Positions 11,390-22,200 of a DNA stretch of 64,000 nucleotides are shown here, in pieces (position 1 is the stretch's first letter; each line of letters begins with the position of its first letter). The stretch covers positions 8,742,001 through 8,806,000 of the forward strand of contig CM060734.1 of the NCBI GenBank assembly GCA_030704615.1, given 5' to 3'. The notes beneath the pieces were generated by a model. The model worked only from the letters and a program-made list of their open reading frames with translations, did not search any database and was not told where the DNA came from. The DNA comes from Takakia lepidozioides (taxonomy: Eukaryota > Streptophyta > Takakiopsida > Takakiales > Takakiaceae). Both the position numbers and the translations under genes were made by a program.

Positions 11390-14015
11390 ACCCACGCGTG
11401 CTGGACATTATGACAGATCTAGGATACCCCATTGATTCTATTCAACTTATTGGCAATATTTACACTAACAGTACCACCAAATACTCTAGCTCCTACTACG
11501 GCCCCACCCCCCCTATGCCCATATTGCGTGGTACCATTCAAGGTGACACACTGAGCCCATATCTATTTATTATTTTTCTTCAACCTCTGGTGCGATGGCT
11601 TGCTCGCGGCAACCTCGGATACCAGTACAAAACTTCTTCCAATGAAATCTCTGCAGCAGCCTATTCGGACGACCTAGCCATTCTTGCACACAAACCTCAA
11701 CACCTCAACTGACAGGTTGACAAACTATTCCGCTTCAACCAGTGGTCAGGGATGGAACTAAGCCTACACAAATGTGCGGTCACCGCTGCTACACACCAAA
11801 GCAAATTCTCAAAATCCACGATAGCCTCCCACTGCAAGCTATACATACACTATCAACAAAAACCATTCCCCTTCTTTAGCCCCAAGCGAACCCTATACTT
11901 ACTTAGGCATACAATTGGTTTCCTCGCTCACATGGCATATACAGAAGAGCACAACCCTATCCATATTAACCAACAAGAGCTTAGCCTTACTCAAATCTCC
12001 GATCTCCATCCGCCCTAAATTAGCTATCATCCAAAAAGTCCTCAATCCACAAGTCCAATACGCATTTCATGCGGCCCCCTTCTCTTTATCTGACATTAGA
12101 CTACTTGACAAAAACATTATTCAGCTCACCAAACGCATTTGTGGTCTACCTATTAGTACCCCAAATGCTCTCACTCAGCTCCCACAAGATAGTTATGGGA
12201 GAGGATCTAGCCCCCTGATTACATCATATGCCCGCACCCTTGGCTCATAACTCCTCGAGGCCCTCAACGACCCTAGGGCTATTTTTAGAGGACTCCTTAA
12301 ACACTTGGCCCATAAATATAATGGACTGTACTCCCTCCCCTCTCTCCACCCTCAATCCTGCCTTCACTCCCCTACCGCTCGCACATTGTTCATCTTACGC
12401 CAAATGAGAATCAGCATACAAACTGACCTCCCGGGCTACCCCAACTCCATATCACCACTTGAACGCGCGTGGCTCAACAGCCCATTCCTCACACAATTTG
12501 AAACTTTATACCCCCGTCAAAGAAAACTTATCCTTGCCTACTTCAAAGCACGCCATATTACTAATCTCACCCAGCTCACTACAGCCACTGGGAACCGACT
12601 GCTAACTCCATGCCAATTTACCTTGAAACATTCTCGTGCTACTATCAAAACACGCAGATATCTGCTTCACCTTTGTTCCCTATTCTGTCACCCAACTATC
12701 TCTTGTACCCTTGATTGTGACCTCCCCTACTCACTTTTTCCCCACAACCAACAAGATTTCATCCCAGAATTCCGTTCTGCCCCAACCGCCTCTATACTCC
12801 AACAGCTTAAAGCCTCCCAATATACTCCTGCTCGACCTTCCCAGGACTCCTCTCCCTTCTCCTCACCCACATCCCCTCCCCCAACGTCGCAACTAGTTGC
12901 CAATACAAATATTATCCTCTCGACTCCCCACTAGTAGCTACCCCTCCTCACCCAACCAGCCCTGACCATCCCGAGGCCTTCATCATTGAGGCCATCCTTG
13001 GCATCAAAACCCAAACCTCACTCGATGCATTTGGCGCTACTGGTGTTGATACATACTACCTTTGTAAATGGGCAGGCTTTTCTACAGAAGACAACACGTG
13101 GCAAATCGAAGAAGACCTCTTTGGGCCTACGAAGACTGCGATCCCGCCCATAACCGTGATCTTCTAATCAAATTCCACAAACAAACTAACACCAAATATC
13201 TAGCACACACCCACCAACACCACTCCTCCCAAACCCAATTGATAGACGCCCGCTACATCCACACCTCCCTAGCTGCCCAAAATCTGCATATACAAACCAC
13301 CGAATGTAACCCAGACAAAGACATTGCGCATGATTCCCCCATCATATGCCCTAGTCCTAGTATGTCCAATATATACACACTCAGCGGCAGTTTTGCCGGG
13401 TCAATTTCCAACATCAGTCTTGCCTGGCTCTGGTCTCAATATTCCACTTCCACCCCTCATACTACCCCATTACAACCGCCAAAGCAAGACTTTGCCACGG
13501 AGGTCTGCTAGCTTATATTAGGCCGGTACCTTCGCGACACCCCCCCCCCCCAAAAAAAACCCCGCACTCTCGATAAACTAGCACTTGCATATACTCATAG
13601 CACCATCCCACTAGACATCCTCAAACTTCTCATCACCACATTTCAGCTTACACACTCCTTCTATTCTAGCCCCTCACGTGCCCCCTTGAGCTTTCCTCCT
13701 ATGATAGCCCGCATCCCAGAGACTGTGTACTAGGAGCCCTTGGTTCCGCTATCCAACACACTTGGTCCGGAGGTGGCCTCGCGCACCCACCACCCGGGCT
13801 CCTCACCCATGAGGCTCTACAATGGGCGCGCCTCACCGCCCATTCATCCCCCTCCGCCATCACTATCCTTATTCTCACTCACAAAGCTTACCTAATCACC
13901 AACACCACCTTCTCCAACTCCCCCCTGAGGTGACGCCACTAGCCGCCATTGAATCCAACCATCTCCGCTACAGGCGCACCCTGCCCTTCCCCAAATATCT
14001 CCGCCACAAATAACC
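11390..14015 (+). pseudogene. LINE reverse transcriptase with chromodomain and RNase H-like part
   Basis: A broken LINE ORF2 is read in several frames. At 11395-11711 lies RT core sequence: RGTIQGDTLSPYLFIIFLQP and AAYSDDLAI (catalytic SDD, usually ADD). It continues through 11712-12250 (SPISIRPKLAIIQKVLNPQV, QLTKRICGLP) and 12305-12934. At about 12964-13115 a chromodomain follows: EAFIIEAILGIK, then YYLCKWAGFSTEDNTW and EEDL. About 13360-13900 has features of an RNase H (IYTLSGSFAG, ISLAWLWS, later LTHEALQWARLTAH). Stops and frameshifts separate the parts. The 5' part is cut at 11389 by the end of methyltransferase transposon 1. A chromodomain in a LINE is unusual, so it could have been joined from another element. 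Confidence 0.6.
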
Positions 14016-14129
14016 CATTCTAACCTGTTAGAGGGCTGCTTGGGACTTAGACGCTTTTATGGGTTCTGTGGGGTACCCTTAATTTTTGCGCAGACTGAGA
14101 CCAACAGGAGTCTTAGGGGTGGTAGGAGC

Positions 14130-14350
14130 AAGCTTTAGGGGGGTTACACAGCCCGACACAGCTTCACACAGCTTTACACAGCCAGTCACAGCCTGACACA
14201 GCTTCACATAGCCCGACACAGCTTCGCACAGCCAGTCACAGCCCGACACAGCTTCACACAGCCCGACACAACTTCGCATAGCCAGTCCCAGCCCGACATA
14301 GCTTTACACAGCCAGTCACAGCTCGGCACAGCTTGACACAGCCTGTCACA
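14130..14350. repeat. short tandem repeat (CACAGCYYGACACAGC type)
   Basis: About 15 imperfect 12-15 bp units alternate CACAGCCCGACACAGCTT and CACAGCCAGTCACAGC. The units give no stable protein frame on either strand. The following 14351-14970 is a purine-rich and then AT-rich stretch without a gene. Confidence 0.85.
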
Positions 14351-14999
14351 GTACATGGGGAACAGTTATCATTGACAGGGAACGACATCTGCATAGGGAC
14401 CGTGTTACTTTAGGGATGACGGTTAGTTAGTTAGGTGGTTAGAACAGTTTGCGGGTAAATTAGGAGAGCGGCAACGGGAAGGGGATCACTTCGAGGAGAG
14501 GGCGACTTGTTCAGGAGAGGAGGAGACGTAACGGAGAGCGGGGAAACAGTGTAGAGGAGATGATGACTTGAATGAGGCTTAGTTCATGCAAGCTGTAGAA
14601 TTATACAGTAGGATAGAATAGAGACACCATGGCATAGGCATGAAACATGACTAATCTTAATCCGATACTGAATCGATACAAACATAGTGTGTACAGAGAC
14701 ACGAGAGAAGCTGTGGAATGAATGCATGATTAACTGGAACTTAGTAGATACTGAAGCAATCTGATGCTTCAGTATACACGGTAAGGTAAATTGATAACAT
14801 GAAGGCAAGAAGGAATACAAATAGGAAGCACAACCATGATTCACTAGCTACAGGTCATGACTGATTGTTCTGAGCGGGCTGAGTGCTTAGAGATATCCAA
14901 CTCTTCTATCTTGGAGTTTCCACCTCGGATAGCGAAGGGATGGGTGAGTAAAAGCCGCTCGACATAACCCTACTGTTGCTAGTCCAGAAGCCCCCCTGC

Positions 15000-15523
15000 A
15001 CCTCCATACCCACAGACTTCCCCACTCGCCTCAATCATCTCTTGTCCGGTACCCATGGCATGTCCCTCACCATCTACCCACCCTCACCACCGCATAGTCC
15101 TCCCCCCAGATCAACTTATAGGCCAAAACCGAACAAAGTTTGGGCTATGCCCCCCCCCCCGCCCCTATCACCATCCACAATATAACCTCCACGGATGCCC
15201 CCCTGGTACATTTGGGGCCTATCGCCCCCAAATACCCCCCACTTCATTCACACTATACTGAAAAACGCCAAAAATATGCACCGTTTATCATTGCTATCCG
15301 CCGCCGTGGCTGGGTCACATGCCCACTTACTGTTATCACTGCCGTACATAATGCCAACATCTTTGCATTTCAGAACAACTTTAAACTCCCCATCACTTCT
15401 ATTCATAAATGCTTCAAAGCCATACACCTCACGACGTTTCACTCCCTCACAACTATCATCACCAATAAGCGACAACTCGAATCCAATCCCTCTTCGGTAC
15501 CCCAGGGTACCCTAGGTCCCTAG
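15000..15523 (+). pseudogene. LINE-associated C-terminal frame
   Basis: The frame 15140-15523 (SHYTEKRQKYAPFIIAIRRR, then KCFKAIHLTTFHSLT) follows the Pro/His-rich style and codon use of the LINE upstream and is probably its C-terminal end. It is separated from 14015 by the tandem-repeat region. I do not recognise a domain. 15524-16150 is AT-rich DNA with a GGTACC/CCTAGG-rich inverted patch at 15495-15530 and no gene. Confidence 0.35.
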
Positions 15524-16319
15524 GTACCACTACTCCCTGGCCACTTGGTGTCCCCTGGACACCTGTTTTCTTTATAGGCCCACCCCCAAAAGGGGCAGGT
15601 AGCCGTAAGGCGAAGTGGCTCTTAGTTACGCCGGTTTCGGCCGGAGTCTTCTCTCTCTGCCATGTGTTATGTATTGAGAGCTTAGGGCCCTCCATGATGT
15701 GATGAAGTCCATACATTCATCTAAGACGAATACATCTCTTCCAGTCCAACGATTTAAAATATTCACCGTTGTGTTTATTCATGCCACATGTCATTGCTTT
15801 TGGTCATTGTGCCAACTCAGATAATTGACCACGACCTTTGTGGATTACCCTACATCAAATTTTGCCTTGTTTCACACTTCTATGTAATATGCCATGTTAA
15901 ATATTCTACATCTTGGAAGGTCAATGTACCACCTCATCCCGTTGACTCTCAAGGTGTGGTATGATCCCATAAAGTGTGACACATCCCACACTTAGTGCCT
16001 AGGTTGGTGCCACACTTTGGCTCATTCCACATAGATGTGAATAAGTTACGATATGTGCAAAGTATGAGGTATTTTTTGTGTGAAAAAAACCCATTTCTCC
16101 TCGAGTGCGTGATGACATACATCTGCCTTTTTGTGCACTCTAGCAACGGAAGCTCAAGCTAGTCCATCCCATGGGATTGGTCATGACGATAGTGTGCATG
16201 ACGATCCAGAGATCAGTGAGGAGCTTGGTGGTGCTAATGATGTGCATGAAGATGCAGCAATGTTGGCCTACCTGAACGTACTGGAGAGACAGCAGCCAGT
16301 GTGACTGCTAAGGAGAGAG

Positions 16320-18570
16320 ATCGGATCCTACAACGGGCCAAGAGGTTCAAGTGGGAGGGGACTCACCTACTCCGGGTATGGGAGGATGGACGAGTGAGGA
16401 TTGTGCCTCATCCAACACAACGAGCGTGATTGGTATGTCATGCCCATGAGGAGTTGGGACATTTTGGCGTGCGGCGCACTGATAGTTTGCTGCAAGGGCA
16501 GTACTAGTGGCGGGGCATGCACACGGATGTGCAGCACTTAGTGGCAAGGTGCATGGTGTGTGATAGGGTGCATGCTTCCTTCAATGCACCTACTCCACAA
16601 TTGCATCCTTTACCCATTATGGATTTGGGCTATCGTTGGAGTCTTGACTTCATAGGCCCATTGTCACCGACGATTTGCCATAACAAGTATGTGCTGGTGA
16701 TGGTGGAACTCTTCTCCAAATGGATTGCACGGGTGGTATTGCCTGACAAGGCTAGTGAGGGGGCTGCGTATGCATTCTTGGATCGTGTTCTTAGCCGATT
16801 TGGTGCTCCAGCCGAGGTACTCACGGACCAGGGGAGAGAGTTATTGGGAGAGTTTCAGGCTTTGTGTGAGCAAGTCTTGATAGATCACCGCACTATTTCT
16901 CGGGATCATCCCGAGGCTGATGGCTTGGCGGAGAGAGTTGTTCAGACAGTCAAGAGAGGTTTGCGCAAGTACGGTTTGCAGAAGGGACACATAGGAGATT
17001 GAGACCTTTAGCTGCCTTGGTTGGCTATGGACTATAGGTTCAGCAAACAAGTGTCACTTGCCTCATTCTCACCTTACTTTCTTCTTTTCGGCCGAGAGCC
17101 AGATTTGCCTGCATCTATTCGCAGGGAAGCTGCAGTAGTCCTCAACCTTCATGATCCGGAGATGTGGACACAAACATGTGACCAGTGGGCAGAGTTGTTC
17201 AAGAGAGTCATGCCTATGGCTTTTGAAAACCTTGCTATTGCCCAATACCGAGACACATTGAGGTATGCTACTATAGGGTCGTTGCAGCCTATAGTGTCCA
17301 TTTTTTGCTGTCGCAGCACAGTTTTTCCTTCACATAGACTGATGGTATACATTCACACTCTTCAATCGAATGGAATATTTGAATAAAAGACTCTAAAGGA
17401 TAATATGCACTAAAGGCTTCACCCACTCTTTCAAGTTTCATTTCAACATACTAAGTATATTAAAAGCTAATGACTTCTTAAAAAGTCCTTAGTAAAAAGT
17501 CGTAGTCCATAATCTGATGATTATGTACTTTGTTCTTGGTCATTTTCAATGCCACTATAAAAAATGACTCACATTATGATCACCCCCATTTTGAGGAATC
17601 TATAATGCCTTATCTTACACTAAAATATGTAGTCCATAAAATGTTAGGGACTTTTGAAGAGCATAAAAATCAGTTATTTTTGTATTAAGCTTTACTACAT
17701 GAAAAACATAGATTTACAAGAACTGCCTTCACAAAAAACACGCATTTCCCATAGGTTGAGGGCATAGATGAATAATTTGAGAATTTCGTTTTTTTTTTTT
17801 TAATTTTTTTTTAAAAGCCCGCCCATATTTTTTTGACACGGTACTTTTGGCCGACGGTCTAGATCGACTTCATCCGACGGTCCAAAATTTTATTTTTCAA
17901 AACTCGCACCAGCTTAAGGACATCTCATGTACTCGTGATCGTGTCGCATTATGGACACTCTAGGCTGCAATCACCTTATACATGGAGGAGGGTATCGACC
18001 GGGGGTTCGGAGATTCAGCCCTGGGGACTATGTGTATGTGCAGTAGACAGCACCTGCGATCTTGGACGTCATAGCAGGGCATGTGATTCTATGAGTACGG
18101 GAGGTGTTGCCTTTGGGAGTGTTGATTCTGGAGGGTCGAGATGGCATGGTATGGAAGAACCATGTGCGCAATTGTGCGCCATGTCACCTTCCACATGTGG
18201 ATGGGAGGGTAGATCCCAACCGTGCAGTGGTCCCTGCAGGGTTGCGTTGCATGTTATGCGGGCATGAGGTTCCTAATGGAGAATGGTTGCGTCCACAATG
18301 TCTTTGACAAAGGTAGCCTGACATGGCAATGGTGAGGCTGACAAGTGATCCAAGGTCTAGCTAGTGGGGCTTCAATGCCATGGATACTCAACTAAAGATC
18401 ATGGATTGCAGGAAGACGAATAACGATGGTGCTACTTACCTGACCTCTTGATCTATCGACTTCAGATGCTGGGACTTGTGCGATTGAAGACCAAACGATG
18501 ATTTTATTGGGGTGGATACTTATGAGCTATCCGGTGTTAGAGGGACCTAATCACTAGCTAGGGGGGCGAT
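16320..18570 (+). pseudogene. Ty3/gypsy element A: integrase and PHD-tail remnant
   Basis: Read in one main frame: zinc-binding part HAHEELGHFGVRRTD and ARCMVCDRV; catalytic core with D (SLDFIGPL), D (LTDQGRELLG) and E (DHPEADGLAERVVQTVKRGL); then LFGREPDLPASIRR. Stops occur at 16428, 16507, 17000 and 17009, so it is dead. The C-terminal part resumes after the MITE (17981-18310) and ends VPNGEWLRPQCL, the tail of a PHD finger whose middle is deleted here but present in element B (42805-42990). The sequence then runs through a polypurine tract into the 3' LTR at 18571. It is about 90% alike to element B. Confidence 0.85.
17276..17976. mobile_element. 701-bp MITE in gypsy A integrase
   Basis: It interrupts the integrase downstream of ARY. 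The uninterrupted relative at 42550-42570 gives the empty site. Terminal inverted repeats are TTGCAGCCTATAGTGTCCAT (left) and TTGCAGCCTAGAGTGTCCAT (right, reverse complement), within about 26 bp of similarity. The flanking TATA at 17272-17275 and 17977-17980 is the target duplication. The interior is AT-rich, with no coding potential. The superfamily is undetermined; a TA-type target would fit Tc1/mariner or a PIF-like group. Confidence 0.85.
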
Positions 18571-18588
18571 TGTGGCATAGCTTTTTAG
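18571..18588 (+). repeat. gypsy A 3' LTR, first bases
   Basis: TGTGGCATAGCTTTTTAG is the LTR start, preceded by the polypurine tract AGGGGGGCGAT. The LTR resumes at 30211 on the far side of the 11.6-kb transposon. The paralogous uninterrupted LTR is at 43233. Confidence 0.85.
18580..18588. repeat. 9-bp target-site duplication, left (MULE)
   Basis: GCTTTTTAG, repeated exactly at 30202-30210. It occurs once (GCTTTCTAG) at the matching point of the uninterrupted LTR at 43241. Confidence 0.9.
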
Positions 18589-18856
18589 GGGGGTGCTATT
18601 CCGTGAGCCTGGAGGCGTGAGCCTGTGAGCCCAGGAAACCGTGAGCCCAGCACAGGCTCACGCCACGTCAGCATACATACAGGGCCTATTTCCGCGGGTG
18701 TCACCTATTTCCGCGGGTTGATCAGCCATTTCCCGGGAATCCATAGTGGATACGTTACATCCATTGTATCCATTGCATCCATGCAGACGTTATCAACATA
18801 CCAAGCCCTCACAAGTTTATGTGGGTACGTCGTGAGGAGGTGCACACTGACATGAT

Positions 18857-19234
18857 CTAAAGAGGAACCTTGCGAAATCTTTTCTTACTCACCACCCTTG
18901 CGAACATGCCAGGTATGTGCGGGACATCATGGATGCTCATTAGATTTGAGAATGCCTCATAGCTCTTTGATGAGGTGGACTTCACCGTGATGGATTCACC
19001 AACCATTCTTCTAGTAGGAATGGTTTGGAGACCAACGACCACGAACCAAAGTCGTTTGTTTGTTTTTGCAATGCACTCAAGTCTGTGAGGTCCAGAAAAC
19101 ACTAAATAGATTGAAGGAACAATCCGGGCAGTCCATGCAACCCCCATCTCCAACAATAGTTTGTTCCCATTAATGTGCATTCCACGCACACATTGCAAAC
19201 AGGACAACAAGGACACACAACCATCCCATTTCAA
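18857..19234 (-). other. unrecognised frame, 125 codons
   Basis: An uninterrupted minus-strand frame (containing HINGNKLLLEMGVAW and VGESITVKSTSSKSYEAF) lies between the methyltransferase 3' end and the transposon's left terminus. It has a coding-like composition and the same direction as the methyltransferase. No family is recognised. It could be an extra gene of the element or 3' untranslated sequence. The frame at 58149-59016 is in a similar place in element 3, but no clear similarity is visible. Confidence 0.3.
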
Positions 19235-19270
19235 ATTTGGCCCCGAATAAAACCAAAAGAAAACTTCATA

Positions 19271-22200
19271 TCAAGTGTCACAGTCATCAGAATCAGTCTC
19301 GACCTCCTGTGCTATGTCATCCACAAAGATTTTGGCCCCAACACCACGTCTTCTACCACGGCCGTCGATGGGTGGACTCCGAGTGCCATGAACGGTCATG
19401 CTTGTTGCGAGTGCCTCTGCATAGACAGGTAGCACGCAAGACCAAGGAGGACTGGAAAGAAGTCCAAATAGGTGTGATAGCCGTGGAGGGCAAGTGGAAG
19501 CACGCGGACTCCTGCACATGTCGACAAAAACCCATTCAGAACACAATATGCAATACACAAGTCCAACGAAGAGGATGTCTGCCATGTGAACTTTGCCTCA
19601 AGAAGAGTGATTCTCGATATTGAAACAACAATGCAAGCATCCACAGGTTGAACTTACTCACAGGCAAAGTCGGAGTCCAGCTCCTTGTCGGAAGTCTCCT
19701 CTGTATCAATATCAGCGGGACGGGGCTTCGGAAGGACTTGAGAAGTGTGTCCACCCAAACCCATCAGGAGGTTCTTGTAAATCTCAGCATCCCCTTCAAT
19801 CCCAAAGAGATGTCGGGCACTGGCCTTGCAAGCGTGGTACGAAGCACCTGCAGTGGAATAGAATGAAGGAAGCAGACATTGAAGACACATATGGAACGGT
19901 GGGAAGTACTGAAAGTGCAAGCTCAATCAAACCAAGAGACAAACCTGTGCCCATTGACAAATCCAGAACTCTGGCGTCTGTGTAGGTGCAGCACTCCACA
20001 ATCGTTTGAATGAAAGTCGGGCTCCTCTCCCTCGCCCCTCTCCAAGGAACCTCATTCCCCCTTCGCAAGCAGACGTTGTTGTCGACGTAGTTGTGGTGCA
20101 TGTCATCCATGGGAGGATCTGTCCTGTCGTCTATGAACTTGCCCCCATGAGTGATGGCGAACTCCGAAATGTCGGCCGGAGTCGTTGGTGGATGCACTCG
20201 GACGAGACAAAACAGCTTCAAACAAACGAGTCTGCGAACAACACATCCAGAAGGAACTAAGAAGCTTCAAAAATCAGGACCCTACATATGAGTTCGAGCG
20301 ACCTACACAACTCCATCCGAGAACCACCAAGAAGAGGAAGAAGAAGGCAAATTTACCATCTCTCCCGGACGATCCCCCTTCGTAAGGTACATGCTGTTCA
20401 CACAATTCCATGTCTTCAGGACTCTCATGCCCGAGGCTTTCAAATAGCTGGCAAGTGCACGGCGACAGCGAATGTCGGCGGACTGTATGAGCACCAAAAC
20501 ACCTGCATCGGACAGGAAAAAATTGCAAAAGGAGAAAACCCACCGCCAGTAGCGCTCATCAAAAGCATTCCAACCCGGACAAGCACCCGATGGAGGGACA
20601 TCCGGGACTGCCAACCCATCAGGGATGTCCAAGATTATGAATTCGGCTGCATATTGCTTCTCCTTCCCGTTCACCCAGGATTTGGTCATTTTAGCCTGCA
20701 AACAAAATTACAATGGAATACTCAAGAGGATTGAAACGATCCATGCCCACTGCAGAGAAGAAGCAAAAGAGAACACGCACCGTGCCGAGGAACTCTACAA
20801 TCCTCTCCCACACTGGTGATGGCTCGCCCTTGTAATCAGATTTCTTGGACTCCATCATGGCAAGGAATCCGACGTTGGCCATCTCCAACCTGGTAGGGCG
20901 AATGATCCTCGTCGGATGTTCCACTGCATGGTACGGGTCCTTGGGATCAACCACCCCCTTGTTCTTTCTCACGGATCCCCTACCATGCGGTGGAGTCTGC
21001 TGGACATGCACCACTGGGCCAATATCTGCAACACTTCCCTGCCCTTGTGCCACCTTCCCTCTACCCCTTCCTTTCCCTACAACACCAGCAACATCTTTTC
21101 CCTTTGCCTTTCTACCTCTACCCGGGGTATCCTGAGCGGGAGGCTCCTTCTCTGCAAGAGTCCTCCAATTTCATTCATGAATGTTGAGGTCGGCTGCTGC
21201 GGCAGTGGCTGCAATTCGCTCATTCTCTCTCCTCAAAGACACCTCCGGAGCTGGGGTCTCAGAAGGAGGGCAATCCAAATACCAACCACAAGAAGAAAGA
21301 TGGTCTGGGCCCCAGTCATGCAAGATCCCAGTAGTAAACATGGTCTGATTGCCAGCAGGTCCACGAAATCTGGATGTTTGTCCAAGCAATTCTCTTCCAT
21401 GAGAACAAACTTTATGTACCTGCAGGAATAGAGACAGCCTCATTATGCAATGCAATTATTGTCTCTCAGCTTTTCCATCACACCAGGAAGACCCCCTTAA
21501 ACTGTATGCGTCACAGTACATTGCAACCACAGCACACTAAGTAGCCTGAACGGCCCAGGGTGTGCACCTGTAAAGGCATCGTTTCCAGGCTTCCTCTCCT
21601 TTTTCTTGCTGGTCAAGGTCATGTGTTCGACTGATGTCACCCTCCTTGCTGAACTCTCTAAAGAAACAAGAGTGCCACACTGTGGCTCTCCATTTCCTCA
21701 TGTATGCTTCGAAGGAGACCTTCGGTGCTGTCATAGTGATGCCATAGTCAGCCAGCTGAGTATGCAGAACCGACCGTGCCCTTTCTTCCAACTGCAAAAC
21801 AATTCAAATGCAAGAATGAACCAAAAAAAATCATAGCGAATGTGAGAGGCAATGGAAAGAGAAGGACAGGAAAAGAGAAAAGAAAGTGACACAGGAAAGG
21901 ACATCACACCTGGCTCCAGTAAGTGGCCTTGTGAAGCCATGTGTCCAGCACATTGTCACTGACAGGAATGACACGCTGGGTCTTCTTCTCTTTCTCCGGC
22001 CTGGGGAACATGTGGGTATCCCTAACTGTGGGATCGGAGTTCCATATCTGTAGCCACTTCACCTTCTGTTCTGAAGACACAACGGCGTCAGACAACCTGT
22101 GTAACTTCTCCTGGGCCATCTCTAGCTTGCCTGGCTTGTTATAATGGTTTTTTTTATCTCCAGGAGAAACTGCGATCCGAATGATGGGTCGGCAATTCTC

